NCBI GenBank assembly: GCA_046726435.1 | Contig: JBKPAM010000024.1 | Coordinates: forward strand, 1-54,351 | From: AC-32 sp046726435 | GTDB lineage: Bacteria; Actinomycetota; Thermoleophilia; Gaiellales; Gaiellaceae | Length of the DNA: 54,351 nt | Direction: 5' to 3' | Shown here: piece by piece, positions 16,829 through 23,638 of the stretch | Numbering within the stretch: the stretch's first letter is position 1 | Layout of the letters: each line of letters opens with the position of its first letter | Translations under genes and position numbers: made by a program | Notes under the pieces: model-generated | Seen by the model: the letters and a program-made list of their open reading frames with translations, nothing else | The model's database searches: none | Told to the model about the DNA's origin: nothing

Positions 16829-17269
16829 ATGACGAGGGTGCTGGTAATCGACGACGAGGCTCCGATCCGCCTCCTCTGCCGCGTCAACCTGGAGGCGGAG
16901 GGGATGACGGTGCTCGAGGCGAGCGACGGGCCGACCGGGCTCGAGAAGGCACGCAACGAAGACCCCGACGTGATCCTGCTCGACGTGATGATGCCCGGGC
17001 TCGACGGCTGGCAGGTCGCCGAGGAGCTGATCGACAGCGAGCGCACGAACGCGATCCCGATCGTCTTCCTCACCGCACGCGCCGAGGCCCGCGACCGCGC
17101 GCGCGGCCTCGATCTCGGCGGGATCGACTACGTGACGAAGCCCTTCAACCCGGTCGAGCTGGCGCCTCTCGTGCGCGACCTGATCACCCGCGTCGAGCGC
17201 GGCGAGCGCGAGGACCTGCGGCGCGAGAAGATCCAGGAGCTCCGGGATCTCCTCGATCCGGGCAGCTAG
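16829..17269 (+). CDS. CheY-like single-domain response regulator
   Basis: 146 residues. The acidic pocket is VIDDEAPIR, the phosphoacceptor Asp lies in ILLDVMMPGLDGW, the Thr is in VFLTARAE and the Lys is in VTKPFNP. A short charged helical tail follows, with no DNA-binding output. It lies directly behind the multi-GAF kinase-like gene and is its presumed partner. Because that kinase lacks the H-box His, another kinase may phosphorylate this receiver, or it may act by protein contact. Confidence 0.92.
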   Translation: MTRVLVIDDEAPIRLLCRVNLEAEGMTVLEASDGPTGLEKARNEDPDVILLDVMMPGLDGWQVAEELIDSERTNAIPIVFLTARAEARDRARGLDLGGIDYVTKPFNPVELAPLVRDLITRVERGEREDLRREKIQELRDLLDPGS

Positions 17270-17302
17270 CGCAGCCCGGGCCGCGAGTACACTCAGCGTC
17301 GG

Positions 17303-17377
17303 CGGGACGTAGCGCAGCCTGGTTAGCGCGCCTGCTTTGGGAGCAGGAGGCCGGCGGTTCGAATCCGCCCGTCCCGA
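17303..17377 (+). tRNA. tRNA-Pro (anticodon TGG)
   Basis: A full cloverleaf: acceptor CGGGACG (17303-17309) pairs with CGTCCCG (17370-17376). The D-arm contains AGCGCAGCCTGGTTAGCGC, the anticodon arm is CCTGCTTTGGGAGCAGG with loop TTTGGGA and anticodon TGG, and the T-arm is GGCGGTTCGAATCCGCC. CCA is not encoded. Its 3' half is duplicated at 19596-19642, which marks it as the target of an integrative element. Confidence 0.95.
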
Positions 17378-17382
17378 CTAGA
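17336..17382 (+). repeat. attL-type core (tRNA-Pro 3' end)
   Basis: 47-bp copy that forms the anticodon loop through the 3' end of tRNA-Pro plus five bases beyond. It is identical to 19596-19642. Similarity ends abruptly on both sides (CCTGC versus CCAAT before; GAAAGG versus AAGAGG after), as expected for recombination borders. Confidence 0.9.
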
Positions 17383-17413
17383 GAAAGGCCCTGGAAACGG
17401 GGCCTTTTCTCTT
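17381..17413 (+). terminator. Intrinsic terminator after tRNA-Pro
   Basis: Stem GAGAAAGGCCC / GGGGCCTTTTCTC with a short A-rich loop, followed by CTTT. It directly follows the tRNA but lies inside the mobile element, so the element appears to supply a replacement terminator; another hairpin with a T-run sits just after the right-hand att copy. Confidence 0.75.
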
Positions 17414-17449
17414 TGGCGTGATTCTTTGCAAGGTCTGCCGTCTGCTCAG

Positions 17450-17471
17450 ATTGGCAAGTAATTGGCAAGTA
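17450..17471 (+). repeat. Tandem 11-bp repeats, left arm
   Basis: Two exact, abutting copies of ATTGGCAAGTA (17450-17460 and 17461-17471), 67 bp inside the left att core. The same motif recurs as a tandem pair near the right end. The placement fits arm-type binding sites of a tyrosine integrase. Confidence 0.75.
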
Positions 17472-17584
17472 GACGAGCCGCTGCGCTCTGTCCGCACGCG
17501 CGAGGACCCCAGAGCCCGAGAGGTAACAAGAGCGCACAGGTTTCTCGCTCAGAGCGACGTTTCGCCCCGCCGAGGAACCTTTCG

Positions 17585-17737
17585 ATGGAGTCAGTCGTCA
17601 AGATCGTTGCCGCTGGAGGACTCGCCTTTCAGGTCAGCCTGTGGGCTGCGGTCGTCTTCTTCATTGTCGGAGGCACGTTGGGCCTACTCCGCAAGGCGCT
17701 TAACCTCCGGAACGCATGGAGGATGCGCCCGCGCTGA
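17585..17737 (+). CDS. Small single-pass membrane protein, 50 aa
   Basis: The ATG at 17585 opens a 50-residue product with one clear hydrophobic helix (about residues 6-33, including FQVSLWAAVVFFIVGGTLGL) and a basic C-terminal tail (RKALNLRNAWRMRPR), which predicts a cytoplasmic tail. The frame extends upstream, but that part looks non-coding. It is cargo of the tRNA-Pro element. I do not recognise the family; membrane peptides of this size can be toxins, holin-like or regulatory. Confidence 0.45.
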   Translation: MESVVKIVAAGGLAFQVSLWAAVVFFIVGGTLGLLRKALNLRNAWRMRPR

Positions 17738-17790
17738 GGCGATATGCTCGGCCTCGGCCGTTCGGCCCCAGGCGGAGGGAGGGAGTCGGG

Positions 17791-17997
17791 ATGGCAGGGC
17801 TTCTGTTCAGGCTGGAGACGACGGAAGGCGAGCCGGCCGAACCGCCGATTCTGGAGAGCGCAGTCCCGAACTGGCGGGCCGGAGACGAGATCCCGTTGGG
17901 ACGGCGCGGGGCGTTGCGAGTGGTTGACATCCGAGACGACGACGCCGACCAACCGCCTGTCCTGGTGGTGGAGGACGCTAACGAGGTCGGTCTGTAG
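17791..17997 (+). CDS. Small protein of unknown function, 68 aa
   Basis: ATG at 17791 with a strong purine-rich ribosome-binding region (GGAGGGAGGGAG) a few bases upstream. The product begins MAGLLFRLETTEGEPAEPP, has a central GDEIPLGRRGALRVVDIRD and ends in PPVLVVEDANEVGL. The alternating beta pattern suggests a small beta-barrel or a domain swapped from a larger protein. It belongs to the tRNA-Pro element. A minus-strand candidate in the tRNA-Arg element (start 38786) opens with a similar MAGFKLETPEG, which may be chance. Function unknown. Confidence 0.6.
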   Translation: MAGLLFRLETTEGEPAEPPILESAVPNWRAGDEIPLGRRGALRVVDIRDDDADQPPVLVVEDANEVGL

Positions 17998-18839
17998 CGC
18001 ATCGGCATCGGCGCTATCCTGTTGCGCCTGCGGCCAAGGCCAGGACGCATCGCCGCGATCTCCGCGCGCGTCCGCGCGCCTACTCTCTCCCCCCGAGGCC
18101 AGCCTTGGCCGCCTTTTTGTAAGACGCGGCTCGCGGTGCGTTGTGAGATATCGGGCGGGCTCTACCCAAGACGGTCGATGAATGACTAGCGCGCGGAGGC
18201 GCGTTATGGGTTTCAAGGGAAGCCGCCGTGGACATCTTTGGCGTCGCGGCAGGGTTCTGACTGCGGCAACCGGGGGCACGCGCTTGTTGGGGGAGCCGAG
18301 CGCGAAACCAGTCGCCCTGCCGCTCTTTCTTGGCCATGAAGACACGCCCGGATGAGCCACCTAGCGACGCGGCCTGACGTTCCGTGGGTTCGAGAGGGGC
18401 CGGGTTGTGGGGTAGCGGTAAGGGCGTTCACTTCGCCACCCGGCCCACTTGCGTATCAACGCGGGATGTCAGGATCGTTCACAACCCGTTCGGTCGTGGC
18501 TAGTGCCAATCCGGCGACGAGATCCCCGAGGGTAAGGGAGCCGTTGTCCGGATCACGTTCAGGGATGCCCGGAAGGGAGTCCGCGAATTGGACTTGACCG
18601 ACGCCGAGGCCGACAGGCTTGGCGGGCGCGCCGTGCCGCGGCGTGGACGAAAGCCGAGGGCTGTTACGTCTTAGCGCGTCCGGGAAGGAGACGAGGGGCG
18701 GCCCCCCGTCCCAGGCGTCTGCGGCAACGGCAGGGGGGAGCACGGGGGGCCGCCACGAAGCGGTGCTATCACCACCTCGGGTCGGCGCTTCCCGATTGAC
18801 TCGTCAGTCAAACCAAGCCAGCGCATGAGAACATAGGGG
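17998..18839. other. Non-coding interior of the tRNA-Pro element
   Basis: About 840 bp without a gene I can defend. It holds a tRNA-like folded segment (18397-18446: 9-bp stem GGGCCGGGT/ACCCGGCCC enclosing a GGCG-TTCACTT-CGCC hairpin). On the plus strand at about 18516-18675 a short reading (RITFRDARKGVRELDLTDAE) looks protein-like but has no start codon and follows a stop. It may be a remnant. The base composition is less extreme than in the flanking chromosome. Confidence 0.4.
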
Positions 18840-18914
18840 GAAGCCGGGTGGTATTTCTCCTCTCCCCCTGGTGGCCCTCAGAGCTGCCATCCGCAGAGAA
18901 AGCCACCCGGCTTC
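18840..18914. repeat. Palindromic element, copy 1
   Basis: Perfect 12-bp outer arms: GAAGCCGGGTGG (18840-18851) and CCACCCGGCTTC (18903-18914). A second stem TTTCTC/GAGAAA sits just inside, and the core contains CCTGGTGGC and GCTGCCAT. A related 72-bp palindrome lies at 43723-43794. There is no T-run after this copy, so a simple terminator is unlikely. It underlies the apparent N-terminal codons of the recombinase frame, which therefore should not be trusted. Confidence 0.7.
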
Positions 18915-19576
18915 AAATGCAGATACCGCGACCGAGACGAACTTGCCCCGTGCACCGGATCATTCCACTGCCGGCCCTTTCCTGGGCGCTGGCCCCCAGG
19001 CCGAAGAGGAAGCCCGGAGGCCTGTCAACCCGCCACAAGGAAATCGGGGAGCGCCCGTCTTTCTTGCATCCGCAGGGTAGCCACGAGGAACCAAAGACGG
19101 CTGCTGGTAGGCGTCGGGTGCCGCTGTTCGATGACGTGGCCGCGTTCTTTGAGGCCCGCAGGTTCGCGGCTACGTACCAGGCCGAGAACGACCCCGTGTT
19201 CGCGCATGTCACTGGTGAGCCCTTGCAACATCGCGGCGTGCAACGGGGCTTCGACAATGCCAGAGACAAGGCCCGTGAGCGCCTTCATGGGGGCTTCTCG
19301 CACGACGACGGCAGGCCAGTCACCTTCCACGATCTGCGCCATGCCTTCGCCAGTCGTTGTGCCTCGCGTGGAGTCCCAGTCGAAACCCTGAGTGCCGTCA
19401 TGGGCCATACCAACGTGGGCATCACTCAGAGCATCTACCTGCACCTGTACGGGCGGGAGGAAGCAGAGGCGCGATTCCGTGAGGCCATGAATGGCAAGTC
19501 ATTGGCAAGTACCGACCCGGAACACCCCGAACTAACCGGGGAGTCACCCGAGGCAAACAGCGGCTTCGGGGACTAA
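18848..19576 (+). pseudogene. Truncated tyrosine recombinase (integrase C-terminal half)
   Basis: The open frame is 242 codons, but only the part from about 19065 onward is recognisable: EPKTAAGRRRVPL (catalytic Lys hairpin), HDLRHAF (H-x-x-R at 19328-19339), VMGHTNVGITQS (third box) and the nucleophile Tyr in SIYLHL (19436-19438). The N-terminal core-binding domain and the first catalytic Arg box are missing; the upstream codons run through a palindrome and a proline-rich non-homologous stretch. It sits next to the right att copy with arm-type repeats inside its 3' end, the usual integrase position. It is probably inactive alone. Confidence 0.75.
19490..19511 (+). repeat. Tandem 11-bp repeats, right arm
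   Basis: AATGGCAAGTC (19490-19500) abuts ATTGGCAAGTA (19501-19511). The second copy is exact to the left-arm motif and the first has two changes. They lie within the recombinase 3' coding end, 84 bp before the right att core, and keep the same orientation as the left pair. Confidence 0.72.
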
Positions 19577-19595
19577 CCAAGACTCCCGCACCAAT

Positions 19596-19642
19596 TTTGG
19601 GAGCAGGAGGCCGGCGGTTCGAATCCGCCCGTCCCGACTAGA
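19596..19642 (+). repeat. attR-type core (tRNA-Pro 3' fragment)
   Basis: Second copy of the 47-bp core, without the 5' half of the tRNA, so it cannot make a tRNA. It marks the right border of the element. Confidence 0.9.
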
Positions 19643-19669
19643 AAGAGGCTGCTGAGCGGCCTCTTTTGT
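19641..19669 (+). terminator. Original chromosomal tRNA-Pro terminator
   Basis: GAAAGAGGC and GGCCTCTTTTG form a stem followed by a T-run. Its position right after the displaced tRNA 3' fragment suggests it terminated the tRNA before insertion. Confidence 0.7.
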
Positions 19670-19729
19670 TTTCAGCGTCTCAAGTGTTGGTGCCTGCGCG
19701 GCGGAGCGTCGCCCTCGGGGTGCGCTCTC

Positions 19730-20224
19730 TTACGCGGACGCTCCTCTTTCGACCCTCCGAAGCCTACCGGCCAACTCCGCCAGCATCGCGATCGAGATTC
19801 CGGGCTCCTGCTTGAGGAGCTTCAGGAAGGGCCCTCGCGGTAGCTTCATCGTCTGGAGGTCGCCGACGGCGACGATGGTGGCCGAGCGCGGCTCGCCGTC
19901 GATCAGGCCCATCTCCCCGAAGTAGTCGCCAACCCCGAGCACGCGGGCACGCGGCTTGCCAAGCACCTTCGCCCGGCCGCCGAGGATGAGATAGAAGGCA
20001 TTCGGCGCATCGCCGGCCTGGATGACGATCTGCCCCGAAGGCGACTCCTCGAATCGGGCGAGACGCGCGACCGTGCGCAGTTGCCGCTTGCTGCACCTCG
20101 AGAACAGCGGCAGCGCGGCGAGCACGCGCGCCCAGTCCTTCGCGGTTGGAGCGCGGTCCCATGGACGATCCAGCAGCGCATCGAGTTCATCGCGTGCCGC
20201 TCCTGGCGGGCTTGCTCTCGCCAT
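19730..20224 (-). CDS. Cyclic-nucleotide-binding-domain protein
   Basis: 164 residues. An N-terminal helical part (about 1-35) is followed by a complete CNB domain: VLAALPLFSRCSKRQLRTVA, GQIVIQAGDAPNAFYLILGG, then the phosphate-binding cassette GDYFGEMGLIDGEPRSATIVA, and a C-terminal helix. It has no DNA-binding domain. The Shine-Dalgarno (AGAGGAG) sits 4 bases before the ATG. It is divergent from the cyclase/ATPase gene with 142 bp between starts, so it is a good candidate receptor for that protein's product if the cyclase is active. Confidence 0.9.
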   Translation of the reverse strand: MARASPPGAARDELDALLDRPWDRAPTAKDWARVLAALPLFSRCSKRQLRTVARLARFEESPSGQIVIQAGDAPNAFYLILGGRAKVLGKPRARVLGVGDYFGEMGLIDGEPRSATIVAVGDLQTMKLPRGPFLKLLKQEPGISIAMLAELAGRLRRVERGASA

Positions 20225-20366
20225 TCCGCTCCTCTCGTCCCTCCGCGCAAACCTGCTGGTCGCGGAGGCAATTCAATCATGCAGGTAGAGCCCTCGCCGA
20301 CTGCGATGGCTCCGCCGCCGCCAATGCGACTAGATCCCCTCTGGCCGCCGCCGTACGCTTTATCGC

Positions 20367-23300
20367 ATGCCGTTCTGTACGGCGTGTGGAACCGAGAACC
20401 CGCCTCAGGCGCGCTTTTGCCTGAGCTGCGGCACTGCGCTCGCCGAGGCACCGGCGCCGGCGCCGCCGAGCGAGGAGCGGAAGGTGATCACGGCGATCTT
20501 CGTCGACCTCGTCGGCTCGACGGCACGCTCCGAGCAGCTCGACCCAGAGGACGTCAAGGCCCTGGTCGCTCCGTACCACGCACGCGTACGCGCCGAGCTC
20601 GAGCGCCACGGAGGCACGTTCGAGAAGTTCAGCGGCGACGCCGTGCTCGCGCTGTTCGGATCGCCCAAGGCTCACGAGGACGATCCCGAGCGGGCGATCC
20701 GGGCAGGGCTCGCAGTGCGCAAGGCGATCGAGGAGCTGAACGCCGAGGACGAGTGGCTCGACCTCCACATCCGGATCGGGATCCACACGGGCGAGGCGCT
20801 GGTGATGCTCGGCGCCCGCCCGAGCGAGGGCGAGTGGTCGGCGGCCGGTGACGTCCTCAACACGGCGGCGCGCATTCAGTCGGCCGCGCCGCGAGACGGG
20901 ATCCTCGTCGGCAGCGCGACGTACCTCGCCACAAAGCGGGCGTTCGACTTCCGCGAGGCCGAGCCGATTCAGGCGAAGGGCAAGAGCGAGGCGGTCGCGG
21001 TCTGGGAGGTCGTGGCGGCGCATGACGGCGCCGCCGCCAGGCCGCGCGACGAGACGCCGCTCGTTGGCCGGGAGGAGGAGCTCGCCGAGCTGGCGGCCTT
21101 CTGCGACGAGAGGCTCGGCGAGCGTCGCGCCGGGATCGCCACCATCGTCGGCTCGCCCGGGATCGGCAAGAGCCGTCTGCTGCACGAGCTCGTCTCACGG
21201 CTCGAGGAACGCTGCAACGTCCACTGGGGACGCTGCCTCTCGTACGGCGAGGGCATCACCTATTGGCCCATCACCGAGATCTTCAAGTCGGCGGCGGGCA
21301 TGCTCAGAAGCGACGAGCGCGAGGTGGTTGCGGCGAAGCTCGACGCCTTTCTCGAGTCGCTCGCGACCGACGACATCGACGAGCTGCGAACGATCGCGGC
21401 GAGCTTGTCGAACCTGATCGGCATCCCGACGACCCCGCGCGGCACCTACGCGACGAGCGAGATCTCGCAGGCTGAGCTCCACTGGGGGATCCGCCGCACC
21501 CTGCAGCTTCTGGCCGCGGAACGGCCGACGGCGATCGTTGTCGAGGACCTCCACTGGGCCGAGCCGACCCTGCTCGAGCTGATCGCGTACATCGCCGGCG
21601 ACGACACCGACGCACCCCTGGTGCTCGTCTGCTCCGCTCGCCCCGATCTCGAGGAAGTGTCGCCCGGGTTCCTGGGCTCGGAGGGTCGTCGCCGGACGGT
21701 CGAGCTGGAGACCCTTGGCGAGGCTCAGGCTGCAGCGCTGCTGGCGGGTCTGACGGGGGATCCCGCATTGGCCCTCACGCCGTTCGCGTCGGCCCTGATC
21801 GAGAACGCCGGCGGGAACCCGCTCTTCCTCGAGGAGACGGTGCGCATGCTCCGCGACCAGGGTTTGATCGACTTCAAGCGCTGGACGAGCGACGAGGCCG
21901 CCGAGCTGCCGATTCCGACGAGCGTCCAGGGACTGATCAGCTCTCGCCTCGACCGTCTCGCCCGCGAAGAGAAGCAGCTCGCCCACCACGCGTCCGTGAT
22001 CGGGTCCGTGTTCTGGGCGGGCGCAGTTGCGCACCTGGGCGGTCAGAACGGGACACAGGCGGACGATCCTCGCGCCGGCCTCGGAGAGCTCGAGCGGCGT
22101 GACTTCGTCGCGCACCAGACCGTCTCCACGGTCGCCGGCGAGGACGAGTACACGTTCAAGCACATCCTGATGCGCGACGTCGCGTACGGGCAGGTGCCGA
22201 AGGGTCGACGGGCGCAGCTCCACCTTCGGTTCTCCGACTGGGTGACTGCCGTTCGCGAAAAGGCCGAGGAGTTCGTCGAGATCGTCGCGTGGCATCTCGA
22301 GCAGGCCTGCGGGCTCTCTCGGGAGGTCGCGCGCAGCCCGATCGAGCCACCGATCCGGCAGGCCGCCGAGGCGCTGGCGAAGGCGGCCTCCCGGGCGGAG
22401 CGCCGCGAGAGCCTCCGCGAGGCTCATCGCTACTACACGCGCGCCCTCGACCTTCTCGACGACGAGCATGCCGAGCTGCGGGCCGAGCTCCGCCTGCGAC
22501 GCGCGGACATCTTGATGATGCTCGGCGAGCTCAAGGAGGCGAGCGAGGAGCTCGAGGAGGTTGCCGAAGCCGCAGCCGCGCTCGGACGAGCGGACCTCGA
22601 GTGCGAGGCGTGGCTCCTGCTGGGCGACATCGACCAGCGCCAGGGACGCGCCGCCGACGCACACGAGCGCCTGACGAAGGCGCAGAAGCTCGCCGACTCC
22701 ACCGGTGATGCCTACCTTCGAATCAAGGTCGCGTTCGTGCTCTCCGCCCTGGTCGCAGACTTCGAGGGGCAGTACGAGCAGGCGATCGACAGCCTCCGTT
22801 CCGCGATCGCCATCGCCGAGGAGATCGACGACGTCGCGCTCGTCGCGGAGGGACACCTTCGGCTCTGCCCGATCGCGATGAACCGCGGCGAACTCGCGGC
22901 CGCAGAGAGCGAGCTGCGCTGTTGCCTGAAGCTGGCAGGGGAGCTCGGCAGCCACCGTGTCGAGGCCGAGGCGACGTCGTGGCTCGGCGTCATGACGTAC
23001 CACCGCGGCAATCGCGAGGAGGGTGAGCGTTTGTGCCGTCAGGCGCGTACCTGGTTCGAGCGCACCGGCGACTCCTACTTTCAGACTCAGAACCTCATAC
23101 ACGGCCTGGCTGTTTTCGCGCTCGACGACGGGCGGCCGGACGAAGCCGAGGCGTGGTTGCGCGAAGCGATCCCGGTTGCTCTTCAGATCGGCGGCTGGGT
23201 CGCAATCGAAGCCTACCGCTACCTCGCGGAGGCACTCGTAGCGCTGGGTCGGCTCGAGGACGCACGCGAGCTCGTTGCGTTTGCCGCACGCAACCTGCCC

Positions 23301-23630
23301 GAGGAAGACGCCGAGGCGCGCTCGTCACTGCTGCTTGCTGAGGCGATCGTTGCGACGGCGGCGGACGAATCTGCGACGGCTGCGACTGCCTTCGCCGAGG
23401 CACTGAGGCTGATCGAGGAGCTCGGAATGCCGCTCAAGCTTGGTGAGACGCGCATGGCCCTCGGCAGGTCCCTTAGGAGCTTCGGCGACCTCACCGGAGC
23501 ACGAACGGAGTTCGAACGAGCGCGCGCGATCTTCGTCAGCATCGGCGCGGATACGCGGAGCGCGGCGATTGACGCGGAGCTCACGGAGTTGGTGGAGGGG
23601 CCGACTCGCGCCGGCCCCTCCACTGCGTAA
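20367..23630 (+). CDS. Class III cyclase / AAA ATPase / TPR protein
   Basis: 1087 residues. A zinc ribbon (CTACG, CLSCG in residues 4-22) is followed by a class III nucleotidyl cyclase domain (about 38-215) with the metal Asp in AIFVDLVGSTA and FEKFSGDAVLALFG, then an ATPase of the STAND type (Walker A GSPGIGKSR near residue 265, Walker B IVVEDLHWAE near 390). The C-terminal 400 residues are helical repeats of TPR type. Such proteins are large signal integrators; the repeats probably bind a partner and nucleotide state gates the cyclase. The downstream hairpin overlaps the stop codon region. Confidence 0.92.
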   Translation: MPFCTACGTENPPQARFCLSCGTALAEAPAPAPPSEERKVITAIFVDLVGSTARSEQLDPEDVKALVAPYHARVRAELERHGGTFEKFSGDAVLALFGSPKAHEDDPERAIRAGLAVRKAIEELNAEDEWLDLHIRIGIHTGEALVMLGARPSEGEWSAAGDVLNTAARIQSAAPRDGILVGSATYLATKRAFDFREAEPIQAKGKSEAVAVWEVVAAHDGAAARPRDETPLVGREEELAELAAFCDERLGERRAGIATIVGSPGIGKSRLLHELVSRLEERCNVHWGRCLSYGEGITYWPITEIFKSAAGMLRSDEREVVAAKLDAFLESLATDDIDELRTIAASLSNLIGIPTTPRGTYATSEISQAELHWGIRRTLQLLAAERPTAIVVEDLHWAEPTLLELIAYIAGDDTDAPLVLVCSARPDLEEVSPGFLGSEGRRRTVELETLGEAQAAALLAGLTGDPALALTPFASALIENAGGNPLFLEETVRMLRDQGLIDFKRWTSDEAAELPIPTSVQGLISSRLDRLAREEKQLAHHASVIGSVFWAGAVAHLGGQNGTQADDPRAGLGELERRDFVAHQTVSTVAGEDEYTFKHILMRDVAYGQVPKGRRAQLHLRFSDWVTAVREKAEEFVEIVAWHLEQACGLSREVARSPIEPPIRQAAEALAKAASRAERRESLREAHRYYTRALDLLDDEHAELRAELRLRRADILMMLGELKEASEELEEVAEAAAALGRADLECEAWLLLGDIDQRQGRAADAHERLTKAQKLADSTGDAYLRIKVAFVLSALVADFEGQYEQAIDSLRSAIAIAEEIDDVALVAEGHLRLCPIAMNRGELAAAESELRCCLKLAGELGSHRVEAEATSWLGVMTYHRGNREEGERLCRQARTWFERTGDSYFQTQNLIHGLAVFALDDGRPDEAEAWLREAIPVALQIGGWVAIEAYRYLAEALVALGRLEDARELVAFAARNLPEEDAEARSSLLLAEAIVATAADESATAATAFAEALRLIEELGMPLKLGETRMALGRSLRSFGDLTGARTEFERARAIFVSIGADTRSAAIDAELTELVEGPTRAGPSTA
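23592..23623 (+). terminator. Hairpin overlapping the cyclase 3' end
   Basis: Perfect 12-bp stem GTGGAGGGGCCG / CGGCCCCTCCAC inside the last codons of the cyclase gene, with its stop at 23630. It separates the convergent cyclase and secreted-protein genes. No strong T-run follows. Confidence 0.6.
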
Positions 23631-23638
23631 AGCGCAAC

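Larger units (their letters stand above)
17336..19642 (+). mobile_element. Decayed integrative element in tRNA-Pro, about 2.26 kb
   Basis: A 47-bp direct repeat of the tRNA-Pro 3' part bounds the region (17336-17382 and 19596-19642, identical as far as I can read). Inside are tandem 11-bp repeats near both ends, two small orphan genes, a non-coding stretch of about 0.8 kb with strong hairpins, and the C-terminal half of a tyrosine recombinase running toward the right end. The left copy keeps the tRNA functional and the right copy is only the 3' fragment, the usual outcome of integration into a tRNA 3' end. With a truncated integrase, the element is probably immobile by itself. Confidence 0.85.

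Noticed and set aside
21195..23102. Long minus-strand frame opposite the cyclase/ATPase gene
   Set aside because: A reflection of high-GC third codon positions; the plus-strand product carries all motifs.
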